Source of the DNA: Halorubrum trapanicum
GTDB taxonomy: Archaea; Halobacteriota; Halobacteria; Halobacteriales; Haloferacaceae
Assembly: GCF_017873555.1 (NCBI RefSeq)
Contig: NZ_JAGGKE010000007.1
Span: 62,001 to 126,000, forward strand
DNA: 64,000 bases
Direction of reading: 5' to 3'
Shown here: piece after piece, positions 8,339 to 15,390 of the stretch
Layout: the number at the start of each line of letters is the position of its first letter
Position numbering within the stretch: the first letter of the stretch is position 1
Made by a program: the position numbers and the translations under genes
Notes under the pieces: generated by a model
Told to the model about the DNA's origin: nothing
Seen by the model: the letters and a program-made list of their open reading frames with translations, nothing else
The model's database searches: none

Positions 8339-8796
8339 CGCATCACTCCTCCGAGGACTCCGGCCGACGCGCCGACGGCCCCGGAGACGAACGCCGTCGC
8401 GAGCGTCGGCACGAGCGCGTCGGCCAGCCCGTGCGCCTGCGTCGCGGCGTCGCCCTGCGAGACGACGATAACCGTGACCGCGATCAGCCCGTACGCCAGC
8501 GCGCCGAGACCGGTTCCGAGTCCGCAGGTCGTCGCCGCGGAGACGACGCCGCGGGCGCGCGACCCGACGAGCACGCCGAGGACCCCGGCCAGCGGGACCG
8601 CGGCGACGAGGACGGTCGCGGTCACGGCGAGGTACGACTGCGCGACGAACACCGGTCCGAACCGCGCGGTCTCGCCGGTCGCGGCGGTCGCCAGCGCGGC
8701 CTCCGCCCAGCCCGTCGCGGCCGCGCCGACGATGCCGACGCCGGCGCCGACGAGCGCGAAGGCCGCGGCCACGAGACCGACTTCGTTCGCGTTCAC
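8335..8796 (-). CDS. Small four-helix membrane protein, coupled in lipoprotein operon
   Basis: The real gene begins at GTG 8796. That GTG overlaps the TGA stop (8793-8795) of the upstream lipoprotein gene as GTGA, and its own TGA overlaps the next ATG as ATGA at 8335-8338. The 153-residue product (NANEVGLVAAAFALVGAG at the N-terminus) has four hydrophobic segments and no recognised motif. The double overlap implies obligatory co-translation with both neighbouring lipoproteins. Confidence 0.7.
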   Translation of the reverse strand: MNANEVGLVAAAFALVGAGVGIVGAAATGWAEAALATAATGETARFGPVFVAQSYLAVTATVLVAAVPLAGVLGVLVGSRARGVVSAATTCGLGTGLGALAYGLIAVTVIVVSQGDAATQAHGLADALVPTLATAFVSGAVGASAGVLGGVMR

Positions 8797-10160
8797 GCGC
8801 CGGTCACCCACCCGTGCCGCAGTCTGCCGTGCCAGCCGGTCCGCTCCTCCCACGCGTCGCCGGAGAAGCCGGTCGCGAGGAGGAACTCCCCCGCCCGGAC
8901 GACGTAGCCGTACTGGATGCCGGCGTGCTCGTCGAAGCCGTACCGCTCGCCCTCCGCCTCGCGGTGGTAGAACCGGTACCAGGCGGTCGGGCCGTCGTCG
9001 ACGTCGGCGATCGCCTCGCTTCCGCCGTCGGCGGCGGTGCCGTTTTCGGTCGCCGAACTGTTCCCGCTGAAGTCGGAGCCGGCGAGCGTCGCCTCGGGGT
9101 CGATGGCGGCTCGTCCCTCCGTCGACCCCGCTTCGAGAGCGGTCGAGAGCCGCGCCTCGGCGGTCTCCGCGTCCGGATACCGCTGGACGTAGGCCGGAAC
9201 GCCGTCGAGTTCGCGGGCCCAGCCCTCGAACGCCTCTCGGCGTCGGTTCCCGGCGGGAGGGCGGTCCGCGAACGCGACGAACAGCTCCTCGATCCGGTCC
9301 GCCGACTGCGGGATCGGGCCGAGCCGGGCGCGCAGTTCTCGTTGTCGCTCGGGAGCGAACGCGTCGCCGTAGATCCGCGGCACGTCGTCGCGGTCGAGTC
9401 CGTCGCCGTACGGCCGGTGTGCGAACGTCGAGAAGCCGCGGCTCGCGACGGCGAGTTCGACGAGCGTCCCGGACGTGACGCGCCCGCGCTCCCCGTCGTC
9501 CGTCGGCAGCGGCGCCAGCAGCCGACGGAACAGACGGTTGTGAATCGGGTCTCGGGAGAACTCCTCCTCGACGTAGATGGCGGTTCCGATGCTCGCGAGG
9601 TCGGTACGCATGCGGTCGAGTTCCTCGAGGGCGCGGTCGACGTCGTCGCGGGGCGCGAAATCGCGCAGAACGTCGACGTGACGGTCGACGCGGGCGCGGA
9701 TCCGCGGCCCGGGCGAGAAGTGGGGTTCGAGGGCTTCCACCGCGCGCGAGGCGGCGGTCTCGCCGGCGGCCGCGACCGCCTCCACCTGTTCGGCCGTGAT
9801 CGTCGCCTCCTCGTCGACGGTTTCGCGGACCGATCGGACGGTCGAGACCGCGTCGGCGACCGCGTCGCGGTAGGTCGCGACCGCGTCCGGGTACTCGGTC
9901 GCGAACCACACCGCGTCGTCGACGACCGCGCGGGTCGCGTCCGCCAGCGCGGGATTGACTTCCGGCGGGTCGCCGTCGGCGTCCGCCGGATCGTCGGGAG
10001 GGCCGTCATCGGGCGGGTCGTCGTCGGAGTCGCCGCCGTCGCCCGGCGCGTCGGCGCCCTCGGGGGCGTCGGGGTACTCGACGCCCTCGACGCCGAGACA
10101 CCCGGCGGTCCCGACGAGGGCGGCGCCGACCCCCAGAAGCGTCCGTCGCGTCCGTTCCAT
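8793..10160 (-). CDS. Haloarchaeal lipoprotein, unknown function
   Basis: The product has about 455 residues, starting MERTRRTLLGVGAALVG with a lipobox ending GTAGC, so it is a membrane-anchored surface protein. An Asp/Pro-rich linker precedes a largely helical domain (about 75-330) and a C-terminal region containing AWYRFYHREAEGERYGFDEH. No family is recognised. An in-frame ATG three codons earlier (10169) is possible. It is the first gene of the translationally coupled three-gene unit running to 7643. Confidence 0.7.
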   Translation of the reverse strand: MERTRRTLLGVGAALVGTAGCLGVEGVEYPDAPEGADAPGDGGDSDDDPPDDGPPDDPADADGDPPEVNPALADATRAVVDDAVWFATEYPDAVATYRDAVADAVSTVRSVRETVDEEATITAEQVEAVAAAGETAASRAVEALEPHFSPGPRIRARVDRHVDVLRDFAPRDDVDRALEELDRMRTDLASIGTAIYVEEEFSRDPIHNRLFRRLLAPLPTDDGERGRVTSGTLVELAVASRGFSTFAHRPYGDGLDRDDVPRIYGDAFAPERQRELRARLGPIPQSADRIEELFVAFADRPPAGNRRREAFEGWARELDGVPAYVQRYPDAETAEARLSTALEAGSTEGRAAIDPEATLAGSDFSGNSSATENGTAADGGSEAIADVDDGPTAWYRFYHREAEGERYGFDEHAGIQYGYVVRAGEFLLATGFSGDAWEERTGWHGRLRHGWVTGA

Positions 10161-10338
10161 GACACGCACTCCCCGCGGCAGGAACTTAAATGTGGCACGC
10201 CGATTCTCGCGGCTGAGGGCGCCCCCGCCGTGCGGCGTTTCGGGCGGTCGTCCGCCGCCGCGTTCGGGAACGGTCCGTCGCAGTCCGGCGCGAGGCCCGA
10301 GCGCGTCCCTTTTGAGGCCGGCACCCGGAGCGTGGCGT

Positions 10339-10797
10339 ATGTCCGCGCCATCACGCAGCGACGTGCCGCCGACGTCGATCGGCGTCGACCTCCGCGAGGA
10401 GGGCGTCGTCGTCGAGTACCTCGACGGCCGGACGACCCTCTACCGGGGCGTCCCCGAGTCGGCCGAGGGGTCGGTGACCGCCGGTCCCGGCAAGGAGACC
10501 CACGTGCTCGTCACCGACCCGACGGAGACGGAGGGCGTGATGACGTACGTGAACGACTACAAGACCGACGACGAGATCCTCGAAGACTCCGGCGTCGGCC
10601 GCGTCATCGTCGAGGACGGCGAGCGCGACGAGGTGTTCCCCGGCGTGATCGTCGGCCGCGACGGCCAGCGCAACGAGGTCGTCGCCGACCCCGAGATCGC
10701 CGGCGGGCGCGTGTTCGTCTTCGTCGAGGACGGCTGGACCGAGGGGAGCTACGAGATCGTCGAGGGTCCCGAAGACGGGCTCGACGCCCACCGGTGA
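10339..10797 (+). CDS. DUF5796-like haloarchaeal protein
   Basis: The 152-residue acidic, beta-rich cytoplasmic protein has conserved stretches VEYLDGRTTLYRGVPES, LVTDPTETEGVMTYVND and ILEDSGVGRVIVEDGERD, which I recognise as the haloarchaeal DUF5796 family. The ATG at 10339 follows a short GC-rich leader. The next small gene follows 37 bases later on the same strand. No activity is known for the family. Confidence 0.75.
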   Translation: MSAPSRSDVPPTSIGVDLREEGVVVEYLDGRTTLYRGVPESAEGSVTAGPGKETHVLVTDPTETEGVMTYVNDYKTDDEILEDSGVGRVIVEDGERDEVFPGVIVGRDGQRNEVVADPEIAGGRVFVFVEDGWTEGSYEIVEGPEDGLDAHR

Positions 10798-10834
10798 CGC
10801 CGACGAGCGCGCGGCCGGCCGGGGAGTCGACGCG

Positions 10835-11074
10835 ATGAGCCTCGCGAAACCCTGGCGCGACCTCGACCGCTCGACGGTCGGGAGCGTCCCGAGCCGCTAC
10901 GCGCTGTACGAACTCGGGGACGCCGACGGCGAGACGGTCGGGTTCGGAACCGGGATCCTCCGCGAGGAACTGAAGGAGGCGCTCGCGTACGGCGACGCCG
11001 CGAAGGTCCGGTGGGAGTTGGCCGACTCGCTCGACCACGCCGAGCGCCTGCTCGCGGAACACGTCGAGGAGTGA
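10835..11074 (+). CDS. Small conserved haloarchaeal protein
   Basis: The 79-residue protein contains VPSRYALYELGDADGETVGFGTG, then a helical EELKEAL...RWELADSLDHAERLLAEHV tail. The ALYELGD...GFGTG pattern is faintly like the first strands of GIY-YIG domains, but the catalytic residues are not evident. Codon use matches neighbours. It probably shares a transcript with the DUF5796-like gene upstream. Confidence 0.65.
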   Translation: MSLAKPWRDLDRSTVGSVPSRYALYELGDADGETVGFGTGILREELKEALAYGDAAKVRWELADSLDHAERLLAEHVEE

Positions 11075-11158
11075 CCGCCTCGTCCGCCTCGACGTGACCG
11101 TCCCGAGCGCGCGGGAACGACCGACAGACGAAAGTCCCGCGGCCGCCGAGGGAGCGAC

Positions 11159-11539
11159 ATGAGCGACGAGGCCGAGACCGACGGCGGCGACGAGGCCGCG
11201 ACCGACGGCGGCGACGAGGTGCTCCGCGCCAGCGACCTCGGCGGCGAGGGGCCGCCGGTCGACGAGAAGCCCTACAAGATCGTCTTCGAGGCGAACAAGT
11301 GCTTCGGGGCGGGGAAGTGCGCGGAGGTCGCGGACAACTGGGTGATGGACGTGGTGAGCGGGATGGCGAAGCCGGAGACGTACTACATCGGCGAGGACGA
11401 TTTGGAGGAGAACGTCCGCGCGGCCGAGGCGTGTCCCGCCAAGAAGGAGGCGGGCGTGATCCACGTCGTCGACCGCCGGACGGACGAGGAGATAGCGCCG
11501 GATCCGCACGGCGACGGGACGCTCTCGGTCGACTGGTAG
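11159..11539 (+). CDS. Single-cluster ferredoxin
   Basis: The 126-residue acidic protein has Fe-S ligands C48 and C54 (NKCFGAGKCAEV) and C92 (EACPAKK). The C-x5-C...C-P spacing is that of 3Fe-4S or D/C-variable ferredoxins such as those feeding P450-type or other oxygenases. The N-terminus carries a duplicated Asp/Gly-rich ten-residue unit (TDGGDEAATDGGDE), typical of halophilic surface charge. A role as cytoplasmic electron carrier is inferred. No obvious partner enzyme is adjacent. Confidence 0.8.
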   Translation: MSDEAETDGGDEAATDGGDEVLRASDLGGEGPPVDEKPYKIVFEANKCFGAGKCAEVADNWVMDVVSGMAKPETYYIGEDDLEENVRAAEACPAKKEAGVIHVVDRRTDEEIAPDPHGDGTLSVDW

Positions 11540-11597
11540 CGCGTTCCGCCCGGTGTTCCGAAAGGCGTTTCACCTCGCCGCGGATACCCGAATCCGC

Positions 11598-11682
11598 GCG
11601 GGGGTGGCTGAGCCTGGCCAAAAGCGGCGGACTTAAGATCCGCTCCTGTAGAGGTTCGAGGGTTCGAATCCCTTCCCCCGCA
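11598..11682 (+). tRNA. tRNA-Leu (UAA)
   Basis: The 85-base sequence folds as a class II tRNA. Acceptor strands GCGGGGG (11598-11604) and CCCCCGC (11675-11681) pair, with discriminator A. The anticodon arm GCGGA-CTTAAGA-TCCGC gives UAA, followed by a long variable arm. The T loop is GGTTCGAATCC. No intron is present. CCA is not encoded. Confidence 0.95.
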
Positions 11683-11686
11683 TATC

Positions 11687-11713
11687 GCGGCGCTCACACA
11701 TCGTGAGCGCCGC
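11687..11713 (+). terminator. Strong hairpin directly after tRNA-Leu
   Basis: An 11-base perfect stem (GCGGCGCTCAC, 11687-11697, with GTGAGCGCCGC, 11703-11713) encloses a five-base loop just four bases after the tRNA 3' end. It is not followed by a U tract, so a role in termination or trailer processing is only suggested. Confidence 0.4.
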
Positions 11714-11777
11714 GTCTGGATTAGAAGGAATTCGAAGCAGGGAGGTCGCGCGCAGCGAAGCGAGCACGTCCGACTGT

Positions 11778-11799
11778 GGTTCGAATCCCTTCCCCCGCA
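11778..11799 (+). repeat. Perfect 22-base duplicate of the tRNA-Leu 3' end
   Basis: The last 22 bases of tRNA-Leu (11661-11682, T arm plus acceptor) recur exactly here, in the same orientation, 117 bases downstream. This is the geometry of attL/attR after integration at a tRNA gene, but only a short spacer lies between the copies. The spacer shares a core (11745-11770) with the spacer after tRNA-Gly. Confidence 0.85.
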
Positions 11800-11836
11800 C
11801 TCCTGCGGCGAGCAACCCGCGAGTGACGACGACGAT

Positions 11837-11846
11837 TTTATAAATA
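11837..11846 (+). promoter_or_regulatory. TATA-like box before repeat copy 1
   Basis: TTTATAAATA lies in GC-rich DNA 10 bases before the conserved GCGGTGGCG start of the repeat element. Similar TTAYAAAY boxes precede the other copies at 4-10 bases, so this is either a promoter or a conserved boundary sequence. Confidence 0.5.
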
Positions 11847-11855
11847 GACCGCGGT

Positions 11856-12160
11856 GCGGTGGCGCGTGCCTCCGAGCGCCCAGCGGGCGCGAGGAGCACG
11901 CGCGAGGGAGTCGCGAACGCCCGCAGGGCGTGAGCGACGAGGCTGGGGAGGCGTGAGGCTGCGGTCGCTGTGCGGTGCGGGGTGGGACTCAAAGGGGCAG
12001 TCGCGAGGCGGGCGCAGGCGAAGCAAGCACCGAAGCGAGTGAGCGGAGCGAACGAGCGAGGCGCACAGCGAGCGTGCGCCCGCCTCGCGACTGGGGCTTT
12101 AGAGGTGTTCGAGGTCGGACGATCTCCGACCGAGTAGCGCCTCGCGACTGGGGCTTTGGA
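11856..12160 (+). ncRNA. Structured repeat element, copy 1 (candidate ncRNA family)
   Basis: The element holds three helices. P1 is GCGCGTGC (11862-11869) with GCACGCGC (11896-11903), enclosing an inner GCGCCC/GGGCGC stem. P2 is formed around ACGCCC/GGGCGT. P3 is a long 19-base stem (11998-12016 with 12075-12093). Between P2 and P3 lies the conserved core GAGGCTGGGGAGGCGTGAGG and GGGACTCAAAGGGG. A symmetric GGG/GGG internal loop sits below P3. The tail GCCTCGCGACTGGGGCTTT (12082-12100) is repeated at 12139-12157. Frames within it look spurious. Four other copies occur in this window. Confidence 0.7.
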
Positions 12161-12253
12161 AGTTTCCCGCCTATTCACAGTCAATCATTTATAAACAGGC
12201 GCCGGAGGTTTTGAGAATATCACCGTAACTCTGGTGACATCGGTCTGTCCAGA

Positions 12254-12724
12254 TTAACAGCAGAACATGAACGGGTAGACGAGCGCGACGCGGTCGCCAT
12301 CCTCCAGTTCCGTGTCGAAGCCCTGCTCGTTCTCGTTGAAGTGACCGTTCACGAGGATCCGGGCGTACGCGATGGTCTGCTCGCCGACTGGGTTCTTCGA
12401 CCACGTCCCCGGAAGCTCCTCCGGCGTCGGCGCCCAGCCGCTGTGGGTCGCGTCCGACTCGGACTCCGCGATCAGCATGTCCTGGAGCTGGGGGTAGTCC
12501 TCGAACAGCTCGTCGAGGAACGCGCGGAGGGTGTCGCCCCCGAAGGTGTACTCGAACTCGTACACGCCGAGCTCCGTGCGCACGTGGCCGGTACACCGGA
12601 CGGTGACGGTCGTCTCCGCCTCGGTCGCGGTCGCCTCCGTCTCGTCCCCGCCGGGTTCCGTTTCGGCCGCGCTCCGCTCCGACTCGGCCGCGGGCGGGTC
12701 TGCCATCTCGCTGGTCCGGGCCAT
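12254..12724 (-). CDS. MoaD/ThiS-like beta-grasp protein ending in CC
   Basis: The 156-residue product (start MARTSEMADPP, ATG at 12722-12724) has an acidic N-terminal extension and then a beta-grasp-like domain. It ends with the signature order ...LEDGDRVALVYPFMFCC. MoaD, ThiS and archaeal SAMP proteins share the 'GDxVxxxPPxxGG' end, but here the terminal diglycine is replaced by two cysteines. It is divergent from a nitric oxide reductase gene, and both genes have a similar palindrome upstream, so it probably serves that enzyme or the same regulon. Its biochemical role is unknown. Confidence 0.65.
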   Translation of the reverse strand: MARTSEMADPPAAESERSAAETEPGGDETEATATEAETTVTVRCTGHVRTELGVYEFEYTFGGDTLRAFLDELFEDYPQLQDMLIAESESDATHSGWAPTPEELPGTWSKNPVGEQTIAYARILVNGHFNENEQGFDTELEDGDRVALVYPFMFCC

Positions 12725-12762
12725 ATTCGGAGGTACGCGACTGTTCCGGGTAAGACGGGTGA

Positions 12763-12774
12763 CGAACATGTTCG
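12763..12774. promoter_or_regulatory. Perfect palindrome CGAACATGTTCG upstream of the beta-grasp gene
   Basis: This 12-base perfect palindrome lies 39 bases before the start at 12724 and just upstream of a TATA-like CTTACCC. It resembles, from memory, the inverted repeat described in promoters of haloarchaeal denitrification genes controlled by NarO-type regulators. Confidence 0.55.
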
Positions 12775-12913
12775 CAGGGATTTCGACCGCGGCGGAGCGG
12801 AGTCGGGCGGGCGGGACCGATACCGCGCGAAGCGCGTCCGGGGGCCGCCAGTTCGCCGCCGATATCGGTCGAGACCGCCCGACTGAAGCGCTTTCGGCGG
12901 TCGGGAAACCGAC

Positions 12914-12925
12914 CGAACATGTTGC
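12914..12925. promoter_or_regulatory. Near-palindrome CGAACATGTTGC upstream of nitric oxide reductase
   Basis: Ten of twelve positions match the palindrome at 12763-12774. It lies 40 bases before the reductase ATG, just upstream of the weak TATA-like ACTCATA at 12932-12938. The matched placement in front of both divergent genes suggests one shared regulator. Confidence 0.5.
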
Positions 12926-12964
12926 CGGCAAACTCATAGGGCGTCTCGCCGGTACGCACACCCG

Positions 12965-15253
12965 ATGGAACTCACGCGCAAGACGATAGCGAAGGTGATC
13001 GTCGCGGCGTTCCTGCTCAACCTGGTCGTGATGGGCGCCGGGGCGTGGTTCGCGTATCAGGAGGCGCCGCCGATCCCCGACGAGGTCGTCGGTCCCGACG
13101 GCGAGACGGTCGTCACCGGGACCGAGGTCCAAGACGGGAAGGAGGCGTTCCAACAGTACGGGCTGATGAACCACGGGTCGATACTCGGCAACGGGGCGTA
13201 CTACGGCGAGGACTACACCGCCGAGACGCTGGAGTTGAAGACCCAACACATGCGCGAGTACTACGCCGACGCCGAGTACGGCGCGGCGTACGGCGACCTC
13301 GACTCCGGCGAGCAGTCGCGGATCGACGCGCTCGTCCGCGACGAACTCGACCAGTCGCACGACGGGAGCGACACCGTGGAGTACTCCGCCGCGGAGCTGT
13401 ACGCCCACGAGCAGGTGCGCGAGACGTACGTCGAGCGCTACCACGAGGGCGACCACGACCGCGGCGTCCCGGTCGAGATGATCGACTCTGAGGAAGGGGC
13501 CCGGTCGTTCGCGGACTTCGCGCTGTGGACCGCGTGGTTCTCGCACACCGACCGCCCGAACGCCGACCACTCGTACACCAACGAGTGGCCCTACTCGCCC
13601 GGCGCCGGCAACGACGCCACCGGCTCGGCGATGATCTGGAGCGTTATCGCGATGGTGCTGCTCGTCGGCGCCGCGGGCGCCGCGATATTGCTGTACAAGT
13701 CGGTGAAGCTCCCGGAACCGTCGGCGGAGGGACTCTCGGTGCCGAAGCCGGGGGACGTGAGCGTCTTCCCGAGCCAGCGCGCCGCGCTTCGGTTCATCCC
13801 CATCGCGGCGGGGCTGTTCCTGGCGCAAGTGCTGTTAGGGGGGCTGCTCGCGCACTTCTACATCGAACGGGCGGGGTTCTTCGGGGTAGAGCAGGTGTTC
13901 GGGATCCACATCCTCCAGCTCCTCCCCTTCTCCATCGCGAAGACGTGGCACATCGATCTGGGAATCTTATGGATCGCGTCGACGTGGCTCGGCGCCGGCC
14001 TGTTCCTCCCGCCGCTGCTCACCGGTCACGAGCCGAAGCGGCAGGGAGCGTACGTGAACGTCCTGCTCGGCGCGCTCGTCGTCGTCGTGGTCGGCGGGAT
14101 GAGCGGCATCTGGCTCGGCGCGAACGGCTACCTCCCCGGCGAGCTCTGGTGGCTGCTCGGCAACGAGGGGCTGGAGTACCTCGAAGTCGGGAAGGTGTGG
14201 CAGGGCGGCCTGCTCGTCGGGTTCGTCCTCTGGGCGGTCCTCGCGATCCGCGGCCTGAAGCCGCTGCTCGACCGCGAGCCGGTGTACGGGCTGGCGCACA
14301 TGATCCTCTACGCGGGCGGCTCGATCACCCTGCTGTTCGTCGCCGGCTTCATGTTCACGCCGTCGACGAACATCGCCGTCACGGAGTTCTGGCGCTGGTG
14401 GGTCGTCCACATGTGGGTCGAGGGCGCCTTCGAGTTCTTCATCGTCGCCATCATCGGGCTGACCTTGGTGTCGATGAACCTGCTCTCGCGGCGCAGCGCG
14501 GAGAAGGCGGTGATGCTCCAGGCGCTGCTCGTGATGGGAACCGGCGTCATCGGCGTCTCCCACCACTACTGGTGGATCGGGATGCCCGACTACTGGGTGC
14601 CGATCGGCAGCGTCTTCTCGACGCTGGAGCTGCTCCCGCTGATCTTCATCCTCTACGAGGCGATCGGCCAGTACCGCGCGATGAGCGAGACCGGGTTCCC
14701 GTACAAGCTCCCCTTCATGTTCATCGTCGCCAGCGGGGTGTGGAACTTCGTCGGGGCCGGCGTGCTCGGCTTCTTCATCAACCTCCCGCTGATCAACTAC
14801 TACGAGCACGGGACGTACCTCACCGTCGGCCACGCCCACGCCGCGATGTTCGGCGCGTTCGGCTTCCTCGCGCTCGGCATGGTCGCGTACATGCTCCAGC
14901 TGTCGATCGACCCCGACCGCTGGGACGGTTCGTGGCTGCGCGCGTCGTTCTGGCTCTGGAACGTCGGGCTGGCGCTGATGGTGTTCGTCTCCGTGCTGCC
15001 CGTCGGCTTCCTCCAGCTCGACGTCGCGTTCACGGAAGGCTACGCCGCGGCCCGCAGCCTCGGCTTCTACGAGGGCGACCTCGTCCAGACGCTGTTCTGG
15101 GCGCGGCTCCCCGGTGACACGCTGCTCATCCTCGGGACCGCGGTCTACTTCGCGGACCTGATCCGCAAGCGGTTCGTCCTCCGTCGCTCCGAGGACGACC
15201 CCACGATCGACGACATGGCGGTCGCAGAGGGGATCGTCGGGGACGACGACTAA
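12965..15253 (+). CDS. norB: Quinol-dependent nitric oxide reductase (qNOR, NorZ type)
   Basis: The 762-residue haem-copper oxidase superfamily protein reduces 2 NO to N2O at the membrane. Its length fits the single-subunit qNOR, which carries an extra N-terminal helix and a large extracellular domain (about 30-215, no CxxCH haem-c motif). Haem and FeB ligands sit in the regions LPFSIAKTWHIDLG, WWVVHMWVEGAFEF, VSHHYWWIG and VGHAHAAMFG. About fourteen hydrophobic segments are seen. It acts in denitrification or NO detoxification. The divergent beta-grasp gene shares a regulatory palindrome. Confidence 0.88.
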   Translation: MELTRKTIAKVIVAAFLLNLVVMGAGAWFAYQEAPPIPDEVVGPDGETVVTGTEVQDGKEAFQQYGLMNHGSILGNGAYYGEDYTAETLELKTQHMREYYADAEYGAAYGDLDSGEQSRIDALVRDELDQSHDGSDTVEYSAAELYAHEQVRETYVERYHEGDHDRGVPVEMIDSEEGARSFADFALWTAWFSHTDRPNADHSYTNEWPYSPGAGNDATGSAMIWSVIAMVLLVGAAGAAILLYKSVKLPEPSAEGLSVPKPGDVSVFPSQRAALRFIPIAAGLFLAQVLLGGLLAHFYIERAGFFGVEQVFGIHILQLLPFSIAKTWHIDLGILWIASTWLGAGLFLPPLLTGHEPKRQGAYVNVLLGALVVVVVGGMSGIWLGANGYLPGELWWLLGNEGLEYLEVGKVWQGGLLVGFVLWAVLAIRGLKPLLDREPVYGLAHMILYAGGSITLLFVAGFMFTPSTNIAVTEFWRWWVVHMWVEGAFEFFIVAIIGLTLVSMNLLSRRSAEKAVMLQALLVMGTGVIGVSHHYWWIGMPDYWVPIGSVFSTLELLPLIFILYEAIGQYRAMSETGFPYKLPFMFIVASGVWNFVGAGVLGFFINLPLINYYEHGTYLTVGHAHAAMFGAFGFLALGMVAYMLQLSIDPDRWDGSWLRASFWLWNVGLALMVFVSVLPVGFLQLDVAFTEGYAAARSLGFYEGDLVQTLFWARLPGDTLLILGTAVYFADLIRKRFVLRRSEDDPTIDDMAVAEGIVGDDD

Positions 15254-15390
15254 CAGTCCCCCTCCCGTTTTCGCGAACTAACGAGAATCAGTAGCGCGGC
15301 GGTCCCACCCGGTGCCCGTTCGTCGACCGAGAGCGCGGCCTGACGCGCGTGGATGGCACCGATCGCGTCAGGCTCCTTTCGGTCGAATTA

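Noticed and set aside
11687-11799. Insertion-sequence remnant behind tRNA-Leu
   Set aside because: No transposase fragment or terminal inverted repeats; the direct repeat is the tRNA end itself, which points to site-specific integration or a trailer structure.
11838-12214. Several short open frames inside the structured repeats (also near 29580-29960, 40298-40834, 47081-47484 and 57691-57994)
   Set aside because: Frames occur in several phases on both strands, encode Arg/Gly/Trp-rich junk, and the sequence changes between copies preserve base pairing rather than codons.
12965-15253. cbb3-type cytochrome oxidase subunit I
   Set aside because: Length, the extra N-terminal helix and the large extracellular domain fit quinol-type NO reductase; no adjacent oxidase subunits exist.
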